Under the pieces are notes generated by a model. It was not told where the DNA came from, did not search any database, and saw only the letters and a program-made list of their open reading frames with translations. Below, piece after piece: positions 9,901 to 21,900 of a stretch of 64,000 bases of DNA. The stretch comes from Macrostomum hystrix. Its lineage: Eukaryota > Platyhelminthes > Macrostomidae. The translations under genes and the position numbers were made by a program. How positions within the stretch are numbered: position 1 is the stretch's first letter; each line of letters opens with the position of its first letter. The DNA lies in assembly GCA_950097015.1 (NCBI GenBank), contig CATNEN010000024.1, positions 1,679,501 to 1,743,500 of the forward strand, given 5' to 3'.

Positions 9901-12900
9901 CGGCGGCAGTAGCGGCGGCGTTGGCGGTGGCAGCGGAGGCGGATGTGGCCAATCTGAATCGGTACAGTCGCAGGTTCGAATCTGTGCGGCGCATGTACAC
10001 ATCTAATAAAGCGGTTCTGGTGTTAATATTTTTACAAATGCCCTCTAATTCGCAATTTTTATAACACTGAATTTAAATGCGATTATAATTAACCTAAAGA
10101 TTGCTTCATTACTGATATGTATGAAAAATAATATCGTTTTATAGAATCGCCCAAAGAATCGTTTTAGAGAATCGCCCCAAAGAATCGTCTTAGAGAATCG
10201 CCCAAAGAATCGTCTTAGAGAATCGCCCAAAACATCTTCTTAGAGAATCGCCCAAAGAATCGTCTTATAGAATCGCCCTAAGAAATCGTCTTAGAGAATC
10301 GCTCCAAAGAATCAGAATCGCCCAAAGAATCGTCTTTGAGAATCGCCCAAAGAACCGTCTTAGAGAATCGCCCAAAGAATCGTCTTTGAGAATCGCCCCA
10401 AAACATCTTCTTAGAGAATCGCCCAAAGAATCGTCTTAGAGAATCGCTCCAAAGAATCGTCTTAGAGAATCGCCCCAAAACATCTTCTTAGAGAATCGCC
10501 CAAAGAATCGTCTTAGAGAATCGCTCCAAAGAATCGTCTTAGAGAATCGCCCCAAAACATCTTCTTAGAGAATCGCCCAAAGAATCGTCTTAGAGAATCG
10601 CCCAAAGAATCTTCTTAGAGAATCGCCCAAAGAATCGTTTTAGAGAATCGCCCCAAAGAATCGTCTTAGAGAATCGCCCAAAGAATCGTTTTAGAGAATC
10701 GCCCCAAAGAATCGTCTTAGAGAATCGCCCAAAGAATCTTCTTAGAGAATCGCCCAAAGAATCGTTTTAGAGAATCGCCCCAAAGAATCGTCTTAGAGAA
10801 TCGCCCAAAGAATCGTTTTAGAGAATCGCCCAAAGAATCGTCTTAGAGAATCGCCCAAAGAATCGTCTTAGAGAATCGCCCAAAGAATCGTTTTAGAGAA
10901 TCGCCCAAAGAATCGTCTTTGAATATCCCCTTAAAACATCTTCTTAGAGAATCGCCCAAAGAATCGTCTTGGAGAATCGCCCAAAGAATCGTCTTAGAGA
11001 ATCGCCCAAAGAATCGTCTTAGAGAATCGCCCAAAGAATCGTCTTGGAGAATCGCCCCAAAACATCTTCTTAGAGAATCGCCCAAAGAATCGTCTTGGAG
11101 AATCGCCCAAAGAATCGTCTTAGAGAATCGCCCAAAGAATCGTCTTGGAGAATCGCCCCAAAACATCTTCTTAGAGAATCGCCCAAAGAATCGTCTTAGG
11201 GAATCGCCCCAAAGAATCGTCTTTGAAAATCGCCCAAAGAATCGTCTTTGAGAATCGCCCCAAAACATCTTCTTAGAGAATCGCCCAAAGAATCGTCTTA
11301 GGGAATCGCCCCAAAGAATCATCTTTGAGAATCGCCCAAAGAATCGTCTTGGAGAATCGCCCCAAAACATCTTCTTAGAGAATCGCCCAAAGAATCGTCT
11401 TAGAGAATCGCCCAAAGAATCGTCTTAGAGAATCGCCCAAAGAATCGTCTTAGAGAATCGCCCCAAAACATCTTCTTAGAGAATCGCCCAAAGAATCGTC
11501 TTTGAGAATCGCCCCAAAACATCTTCTTAGAGAATCGCCCAAAGAATCGTCTTAGAGAATCGCCCAAAGAATCGTCTTAGAGAATCGCCCAAAGAATCGT
11601 CTTAGGGAATCGCCCCAAAACATCTTCTTAGAGAATCGCCCAAAGAATCGTCTTGGAGAATCGCCCCAAAACATCTTCTTAGAGAATCGCCCAAAGAATC
11701 GTCTTAGAGAATCGCCCAAAGAATCGTCTTAGAGAATCGCCCAAAGAATCGTCTTAGAGAATCGCCCCAAAACATCTTCTTAGAGAATCGCCCAAAGAAT
11801 CGTCTTTGAGAATCGCCCCAAAACATCTTCTTAGAGAATCGCCCAAAGAATCGTCTTAGAGAATCGCCCAAAGAATCGTCTTAGAGAATCGCTCCAAAGA
11901 ATCAGAATCGCCCAAAGAATCGTCTTTGAATATCCCCTTAAAACATCTTCTTAGAGAATCGCCCAAAGAATCGTCTTGGAGAATCGCCCAAAGAATCGTC
12001 TTAGAGAATCGCCCAAAGAATCGTCTTAGGGAATCGCCCCAAAGAATCATCTTTGAGAATCGCCCAAAGAATCGTCTTGGAGAATCGCCCCAAAACATCT
12101 TCTTAGAGAATCGCCCAAAGAATCGTCTTAGAGAATCGCCCAAAGAATCGTCTTAGAGAATCGCCCAAAGAATCGTCTTAGAGAATCGCCCCAAAACATC
12201 TTCTTAGAGAATCGCCCAAAGAATCGTCTTTGAGAATCGCCCCAAAACATCTTCTTAGAGAATCGCCCAAAGAATCGTCTTAGAGAATCGCCCAAAGAAT
12301 CGTCTTAGAGAATCGCTCCAAAGAATCAGAATCGCCCAAAGAATCGTCTTTGAGAATCGCCCAAAGAACCGTCTTAGAGAATCGCCCAAAGAATCGTCTT
12401 AGAAAATCGCCCAAAGAATCGTTTTAGAGAATCGCCCAAAGAATCGTCTTAGAGAATCGCCCAAAGAATCGTCTTAGAGAATCGCTCCAAAGAATCAGAA
12501 TCGCCCAAAGAATCGTCTTAGAGAATCGCTCCAAAGAATCAGAATCGCCCAAAGAATCGTCTTAGAGAATCGCTCCAAAGAATCAGAATCGCCCAAAGAA
12601 TCGTCTTAGAGAATCGCCCAAAGAATCAGAATCGCCCAAAGAATCGTCTTAGAGAATCGCCATGAAGTGTACGGCAAATATATAACGATTGTATAACTAG
12701 TTATATAACAAAATGAAGCAAAAATGGAACGCAAATTAATATAAAAAATTGAGTAACTTATGGTGATGGTGGTTTTTATTTTTTAACTAAACAACTCCTG
12801 GTTAAAGGATCCCCGTATAAATTATGTGAATATTTTTAGTGCTTATAATGTCTATCTTTTTTACACCTAAAGCTGCTCAAATCCCTTATCTAATTCATCG

Positions 12901-15900
12901 TCAAATCATTTTATGCTCGATGCAGATTTTAGACATAACAAAAATGTAAGGCCCGATGACGTTAAAAGGATTAAGCTCATTTAGTCTTACTGGGAAGAAA
13001 CTATTTAACGCTTTAGCCTCGAGTATTTAGATCGGCATTTGAAGATTAATGGGTTGACTAATTTGCTAATTACTGAGCTGAGCTCAAGAACTCAGTAAGT
13101 TCTACATTGACTCGAAGATGACGTCAATGACGTGTCATCCCTATCTAAAAATCGTCTCTCAGGCCTGCGTGGACTCGTTCTCATCCTCGGGCGCCGACTC
13201 GGCCGTAAAGATGGCCGCCAAGGCCACGCTCACCCAGCTTCTGCAAGGCTACATTGAACGGTGCAGCTCGGAGGCGGACCAAAATGAGCATCAAAGCCCG
13301 GATTCAACTGCAGCCAACGAATGGGATAGCGGAGCAATGGACTTGTTGACTCATCTGGTAGAGCGCATCGAGTCTGCAGCGTTGTCTAACCGGGCGGCCC
13401 TGCCAATCCTACTGGACGGTCTGGGCAGCGCTTTGGCTCGCCTGCCAGCCAGGATTGGCGCCAATTCTATGGCCTTCTCCGATCTGCTCTGGCGCAGACT
13501 GTGCCCCTGCCTAGTTAGCCTGCTGGCCAATCAGAGATGCGAAAGATCCGGCGGCGGAGGGGGAGGCGGAGGCGGCGGCTCGCCAACTCTCGGCCGTGGC
13601 TCCGGCGTGTCCAGCGGTGCGCCCGAACTGCCCGATGGCGCCGCCAAAGCCTGCTACGAGCTGGCCATCCGCTGTCTATGGCTAGTTGGCAGCCGGGCGC
13701 CGCTGCACACCCCGATGCAGGCCCTGTTCAACAGGATGCTGCTCTATCCGCCTGTGCAGATGCGGGCACCCGCGCTGCGGGCCATGAGGCCTCTGCTGCA
13801 GAGCCCTGCCGGCCTGCTGAGGCTGGCTGGGCCAAAGCTCGACCCGGACAGCGGCAGGCCGTTGGATGCCAGGAGTAATCTGGGCCTGCTGCGCATTGTT
13901 GTTGACTGCATTGTTGAGGTGAGCGATTTTAATGTTTATATGAAACTTTCGCACTCGTGCTTTCTGACATTTTTTAGAATATATTATACGATTCAAGCAT
14001 TATTTCTAAGATAAATTTTTTATCTCGCGTTTCGGAATTTCTGAGAGCTTTTGGTTTCTGTTGAGAGCTAGCTTTCGGTTTCTGTTGAGAGCTTTCGGTT
14101 TCTGTTGAGAGCTAGCTTTCGGTTTCTGTTGAGAGCTTTCGGTTTCTGTTGAGAGCTAGCTTTCGGTTTCTGTTGAGAGCTTTCGGTTTCTGTTGAGAGC
14201 TTTCGGTTTCTGTTGAGAGCTTTCGGTTTCTGTTGAGAGCTAGCTTTCGGTTTCTGTCGAGAGCTTTCGGTTTCTGTTGAGAGCTAGCTTTCGGTTTCTG
14301 TTGAGAGCTTTCGGTTTCTGTTGAGAGCTTTCGGTTTCTGTCGAGAGCTTTCGGTTTCTGTTGAGAGCTAGCTTTCGGTTTCTGTTGAGAGCTTTCGGTT
14401 TCTGTTGAGAGCTAGCTTTCGGTTTCTGTTGAGAGCTTTCGGTTTCTGTTGAGAGCTAGCTTTCGGTTTCTGTCGAGAGCTTTCGGTTTCTGATGAGAGC
14501 TTTCGGTTTCTGTTGAGAGCTAGCTTTCGGTTTCTGTTGAGAGCTAGCTTTCGGTTTCTGATGAGAGCTTTCGGTTTCTGTCGAGAGCTTTCGGTTTCTG
14601 TTGAGAGCTAGCTTTCGGTTTCTGTTGAGAGCTAGCTTTCGGTTTCTGTCGAGAGCTTTCGGTTTATGATGAGACCTTTCGGTTTCTGTTGAGATTTTCC
14701 GGTTTCTGTTGAGATTTTTCGGTTTCTGTTGATTTTTCTCACAAATTTTCTGAGATTTCATCTGAGTTTTTGTGATTTCTTCAGAGATTTCGTGGTTTCC
14801 TGAAAGATATGGGTATTTCTTCTAAATATAGGATTTTTCTTTGCTTTCAGGATTTCTTCAGACTTTTAGAAGATGCTTCTTAGGTCTTCAAGATTTATGC
14901 ATTTTCCTCAAGCATTAGTTTCAGATTATACGAATCTGTGTGCGCAGTGTGCTCAGGAGTCCGCGGAATTGAGCAGAATTGATGAGTCGCTGGCTTCGGG
15001 TCTTATGTAACAATGCCCACAGTCCACCTGCAAACACTTCGGGTCTTATGTAACAATGCCCACAGTCCACCTGCAAACACTTCGGGTCTTATGTAACAAT
15101 GCCCACAGTCCACCTGCAAACACTTCGGGTCTTATGTAACAATGCCCACAGTCCACCTGCAAACACTGCGGGTCTTATGTAACAATGCCCACAGTCCACC
15201 TGCAAACACTGCGGGTCTTATGTAACAATGCCCACAGTCCACCTGCAAACACTTCGGGTCTTATGTAACAATGCCCACAGTCCACCTGCAACCACTGCGG
15301 GTCTTATGTAACAATGCCCACAGTCCACCTGCAACCACTGCGGGTCTTATGTAACAATGCCCACAGTCCACCTGCAACCACTGCGGGTCTTATGTAACAA
15401 TGCCCACAGTCCACCTGCAAACACTGCATGCGAGCGTATTATAATTATTAAGCACTCTGAGAATTAGATTAGCTTTTTAATTTTCTAAACTTGTAAAGTT
15501 TTTTTCGCATGGTTTAGTCTTGACCTTTTACTTCGGTAAGACAGCAACTCAATACGCAGCATTTTTCTACTCTGTTCCATTTAGAGCTCTTGTCTCCTCT
15601 GATTTCCCTGAGCAAACTGGCTTAGCCGCTTTGCGAGTTTGAGAATGTTATTACAAGATGAAGGAGATGCTCTCACCGCAGCTCAACGCTTTGACGTCTC
15701 GCTTGTCAAATTTATTTTTTTTGTCGCCTCGTCGTTGTTTCCTCTTTTTTTCGGTTCGAAGCGAGCCTCCCTAGATTAGTCACGATTCAAATCCCACTTC
15801 TTACTGAACATATTTTTTCCCGTTTCCTGCATGTGCTACAGAGAGAAGAAAAAAGAGATTAAATCAGCGGTAACTCATGGCTTAGAATGTTATCTACTCT

Positions 15901-18900
15901 CGTACAGTACTCTACTCATAGCTCTAAGCTACGACTTTCGTCATTAGAAAGCTTATTACATAATTATGCAGCTTCTAAAAAACAGAACTGTGCTGCAGAA
16001 CTGGCCTGCAGCTTCATCATCTTCACAATGCAATCGGGTGCGTTCGCATGGACTGACTGACTGACTGACTGACTGACTGACTGACTGACTGACTGACTGA
16101 CTGACCGCTGAGAGAAGGCTTGTAGGCTTGTCGTGCAATTTACGCCTTTGAGGGCCAACCGGCACAGTGAGAGTGTACACTGCCTGACGATGAGAAAGTC
16201 AGGGCAGATGTACACACCTGTGTGAGCGTGTACCTGCGTACGGTATCTGTGTGAGTGTGTGCTCAGGAGTCAGCGAAAAGGACAGAATTGCCTCATCACT
16301 GGCTGTGGGTCTAGTGTCACCGAATGATGTGCCATTGCCCGCAGCCCTCCTGCAAATATTATTATTATTATTTATTATTATTATTAGCCCTTATCATTAT
16401 CTACCTGTGCTGTCATTCTCCCATCCTTAACGCATCTCCGTCTCTTGCTCTACCACCCTATTTCCATCATACTTTCTCCTTCCCTTATCCCCCACTCCCC
16501 GTTTCTCTTGCCCGTTCGCATATGCTTCTTTCATTGAATAATCTGCTGACTTAGATAGCTAAAATGTACTTTTAATGACCCTCCGCCCACGCGCGCAGGT
16601 GTCCCGCAGCTCGGATAGCAGCCTACGGTATCTGGCCGTGGACCTTATGCACACCCTGCTAATTACCATAGACAAGCTGGCCAGCTGCAGCAAGACAGAC
16701 TTGGCCGAGCTCATCGACCCTGCAATCATTGCCGAAGCCTTCTTTGACGCTGCCGCCGCCGCATCCGCAGCCTCCTCGGCTTCAGCCAATCAAGATGGCG
16801 ACGGCGGCTCATTCGGCGATGCGGCTTCTGAATTCGCCGCTACGAGCAGCAGCGTCTGCTCCGAGCAGCACAGCCAGCAGCAGGACGATCAGGCTCAGTG
16901 CGCCAATGACTATGTGCTGCTGATGGTGCAACTGCTGCCACAGCTCTGCGAGGCTGGCTCCGATGCGGAACTGGACGAACAGCTGCAAGCTTTCAGCAGC
17001 GACTTTTGCACCGGTGAGATTCTGGCACTAATCCTTCTAGCTAATCCTTGTTTAATCCTTCTGGTTAATCTAAGTTTAATCCTTTCATCTGATCTTTGTG
17101 TAATCCGTTTAGCTAATCCTAGAATATATCTACAAGTGTAGATACGTTTAGCGAATCATTTTTGGTAAATCCATCCTAGTCTAATCCTTCTCGGTAATTC
17201 TAGTCTAATCCTTCTCGTTAATCCTAGTCTAATCCTTCTGTTTAATCCTAGTTTATCCTTCTGGTTAGTCTTAGTCTAATCCTTTTGGTTAATCCTAGTC
17301 TATCCTTATGGTTAATCCTAGTCTAATCCCTATGGTTAACCCTAGTCTAGTCCTTATGGTTAATCCTAGTCTAATCCTTCTGTTTAATCCTAGTCTAATC
17401 ATTCTGGTTAATCCTAGTTTATCCTTCTGGTTAGTCCTAGTCTAGTCCTTATGGTTAATCCTAGTCTAGTCCTTATGGTTAATCCTAGTCTAATCATTCT
17501 GGTTAATCCTAGTTTATCCTTCTCGTTAATCCTAGTATAATCCTTCTGATTAATCCTAGTTTATCATTCTGGTTAGTCCTAGTCTAATCCTTCTGATTAA
17601 TCCTAGTTTATCATTCTGGTTAGTCCTAGTCTAATCCTTCTGTTTAATCCTAGTTTATCATTCTGGTTAGTCCTAGTCTAATCCTTATGTTTAATCCTAG
17701 TTTATCCTTCTGTTTAATCCTAGTCTAATCCTTCTGTTTAATCCTAGTCTAATCCTTCTGTTTAATCCTAGTTTATCCTTCTGGTTAGTCCTAGTCTAAT
17801 CCTTCTGTTTAATCCTAGTTTATCCTTCTGTTTAATCCTAGTTTATCCTTCTGTTTAATCCTAGTCTAATCCTTCTGTTTAATCCTAGTCTAATCCTTCT
17901 GTTTAATCCTAGTTTATCCTTCTGGTTAGTCCTAGTCTAATCCTTCTGTTTAATCCTAGTTTATCCTTCTGTTTAATCCTAGTTTATCCTTCTGTTTAAT
18001 CCTAGTCTAATCCTTCTGTTTAATCCTAGTTTATCCTTCTGGTTAGTCCTAGTCTAATCCTTCTGTTTAATCCTAGTCTAATCCTTCTGTTTAATCCTAG
18101 TCTAATCATTCTGGTTAATCCTAGTCTAATCCTTATGGTTAATCCTAGTCTAATCCTTATGGTTAATCCTAGTCTAATCCTTCTGGTTAGTCCTAGTCTA
18201 ATCCTTCTGTTTAATCCTAGTCTAATCCTTCTGTTTAATCCTAGTCTAATCATTCTGGTTAATCCTAGTCTAATCATTCTGTTTAATCCTAGTTTATCCT
18301 TCTGGTTAGTCCTAGTTTATCCTTCTGTTTAATCCTAGTCTAATCCTTCTCGTTAATCCTAGTCTAATCATTCTGTTTAATCCTAGTTTATCCTTCTGTT
18401 TAATCCTAGTTTATCCTTATGGTTAATCCTAGTTTATCCTTCTGGTTAGTCCTAGTCTAATCCTTCTGTTTAATCCTAGTCTAATCCTTCTGTTTAATCC
18501 TAGTCTAATCATTCTGGTTAATCCTAGTCTAATCATTCTGTTTAATCCTAGTCTAATCCTTCTGTTTAATCCTAGTCTAATCATTCTGTTTAATCCTAGT
18601 TTATCCTTCTGGTTAGTCCTAGTCTAATCCTTCTGTTTAATCCTAGTCTAATCCTTCTGTTTAATCCTAGTCTAATCATTCTGGTTAATCCTAGTCTAAT
18701 CCTTCTGTTTAATCCTAGTCTAATCATTCTGGTTAATCCTAGTTTATCCTTCTGGTTAGTCCTAGTCTAATCCTTATGTTTAATCCTAGTCTAATCCTTA
18801 TGGTTAATCCTAGTTTATCCTTCTGGTTAGTCCTAGTCTAATCCTTATGTTTAATCCTAGTCTAATCCTTATGGTTAATCCTAGTCTAATCCTTCTGGTT

Positions 18901-21900
18901 AGTCCTAGTCTAATCCTTCTGTTTAATCCTAGTCTAATCCTTATGTTTAATCCTAGTTTATCCTTCTGTTTAATCCTAGTCTAATCATTCTGTTTAGTCC
19001 TAGTCTAATCCTTATGGTTAATCCTAGTCTAATCCTTCTGGTTAGTCCTAGTTTATCCTTCTGTTTAATCCTAGTCTAATCATTCTGGTTAGTCCTAGTT
19101 TATCCTTCTGGTTAGTCCTAGTCTAATCCTTATGGTTAATCCTAGTCTAATCCTTCTGGTTAGTCCTAGTCTAATCCTTATGGTTAATCCTAGTTTATCC
19201 TTCTGGTTAGTCCTAGTCTAATCCTTATGGTTAATCCTAGTTTATCCTTCTGGTTAGTCCTAGTCTAATCCTTATGGTTAATCCTAGTTTATCCTTCTGG
19301 TTAGTCCTAGTCTAATCCTTATGGTTAATCCTAGTTTATCCTTCTGGTTAGTCCTAGTCTAATCCTTATGGTTAATCCTAGTTTATCCTTCTGGTTAGTC
19401 CTAGTCTAATCCTTATGGTTAATCCTAGTTTATCCTTCTGGTTAGTCCTAGTCTAATCCTTATGGTTAATCCTAGTTTATCCTTCTGGTTAGTCCTAGTC
19501 TAATCCTTATGGTTAATCCTAGTCTAATCCTTCTGGTTAGTCCTAGTCTAATCCTTATGGTTAATCCTAGTTTATCCTTCTGGTTAGTCCTAGTCTAATC
19601 CTTATGGTTAATCCTAGTCTAATCCTTCTGGTTAGTCCTAGTCTAATCCTTCTGTTTAATCCTAGTCTAATCATTCTGTTTAATCCTAGTCTAATCATTC
19701 TGGTTAATCCTAGTTTATCCTTCTGGTTAGTCCTAGTCTAATCCTTATGGTTAATCCTAGTCTAATCCTTCTGTTTAATCCTAGTCTAATCCTTATGGTT
19801 AATCCTAGTTTATCCTTCTGGTTAGTCCTAGTCTAATCCTTATGTTTAATCCTAGTCTAATCCTTATGGTTAATCCTAGTCTAATCCTTCTGTTTAATCC
19901 TAGTCTAATCATTCTGGTTAATCCTAGTTTATCCTTCTGGTTAGTCCTAGTCTAATCCTTATGGTTAATCCTAGTCTAATCCTTCTGTTTAATCCTAGTC
20001 TAATCATTCGGTTTAATCCTAGTCTAATCCTTCTGTTTAATCCTAGTCTAATCATTCTGGTTAATCCTAGTCTAATCATTCTGTTTAATCCTAGTTTATC
20101 CTTCTGGTTAGTCCTAGTCTAATCCTTATGTTTAATCCTAGTCTAATCCTTATGGTTAATCCTAGTCTAATCCTTCTGTTTAATCCTAGTCTAATCATTC
20201 TGGTTAATCCTAGTCTAATCATTCTGTTTAATCCTAGTCTAATCATTCTGGTTAATCCTAGTCTAATCATTCTGTTTAATCCTAGTTTGTCCTTCTGGTT
20301 AGTCCTAGTCTAATCCTTATGTTTAATCCTAGTCTAATCCTTATGGTTAATCCTAGTCTAATCCTTCTGTTTAATCCTAGTCTAATCATTCTGGTTAATC
20401 CTAGTCTAATCCTTCTCTTTAATCCTAGTCTAATCATTCTGGTTAATCCTATTCGAGTCCTTCAGGTTAATTCCGGCTTAGCGACGTAGCTTGCCGCGCC
20501 CCTTGAAAAAATATTTTTGTCGAATATTCTATTGTTGTTGCTTTTCCTGTCTTTAGTCGTAGAATGAACACAATTAAACATTACCAGGTGGCTTAAACAC
20601 AGCACTAAAAACGAAAGTAGTTTTTATTTAGTTAGTTTGTAAGAATAAAAGAATATATTTTCTGAACAGGTTTTGAGTTTTATTATTGACAAAATCTATA
20701 GCATTTTTTAAACTTCGAAGCCTGTTCCAACGTTGGGGTCATTGTATTCTAATCCATAGACTTTTGTTGTCTTTCGTTTTAAAATGACTCGTATTCTATC
20801 CTAGTCTCATTTCAAATTGCCCTTATTTCTGCTTTGAACTAATTCAGCTCTGTCGGTGCTTTCGGAATCATCTGCTGGTAAATCTGTTCTCAAGATAAAA
20901 CTTGCGTAGATTCTAGAATATGCATTTCTAGGAAAGTGTAGATTCTAGAATATGCATTTCTAAGAAAGTGTAGATTCTTGAATATGCATTTCTAGGAAAG
21001 TGTAGATTCTAGAATATGCATTTCTAGGAAAGTGTAGATTCTTGAATATGCATTTCTAGGAAAGTGTAGATTCTAGAATATGCATTTCTAAGAAAGTGTA
21101 GATTCTAGAATATCCATTTCTAGGAAAGTGTAGATTCTTGAATATGCATTTCTAGGAAAGTGTAGATTCTAGAATATGCATTTCTAAGAAAGTGTAGATT
21201 CTAGAATATGCATTTCTAGGAAAGTGTAGATTCTAGAATATGTATTTCTAGGAAAGTGTAGATTCTAGAATATGTATTTCTAGGAAAGTGTAGATTCTAG
21301 AATATGCATTTCTAGGAAAGTGTAGATTCTAGAATATGCATTTCTAAGAAAGTGTAGATTCTAGAATATGTATTTCTAGGAAAGTGTAGATTCTAGAATA
21401 TGCATTTCTAGGAAAGTGTAGATTCTAGAATATGCATTTCTAAGAAAGTGTAGATTCTAGAATATGCATTTCTAGGAAAGTGTAGATTATAGAATATGCA
21501 TTTCTAGGAAAGTGTAGATTCTAGAATATGCATTTCTAGGAAAGTGTAGATTCTAGAATATGCATTTCTAAGAAAGTCTAGATTCTAGAATATGCATTTC
21601 TAGGAAAGTCTAGATTCTAGAATATGCATTTCTAAGAAAGTGTAGATTCTAGAATATGCATTTCTAGGAAAGTGTAGATTCTAGAATATGCATTTCTAGG
21701 AAAGTGTAGATTCTAGTATATGCATTTCTAGGAAAGTGTAGATTCTAGAATATGCATTTCTAAGAAAGTGTAGATTCTTAAAAATGTATTTCTAAGAAAG
21801 TGTAGATTCTAGAATATGTTTTTCTAGGAAAATAGAGATTCTGCGAGTAGAAAAAAAGATTAGACTATTTTGATATATGTCCTTGTTCGACTGCACAGAT

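Noticed and set aside
14995-15428. CRISPR-like array (10 regular repeats)
   Set aside because: The repeats are contiguous, without variable spacers, and lie in an animal intron; it is a minisatellite.
17030-20475. Telomere-like origin for the ttaatcctagtc repeats
   Set aside because: The unit superficially resembles telomeric ttaggg-type complements, but it is 23/24 bp, internally heterogeneous and contains no run of true telomere repeats.
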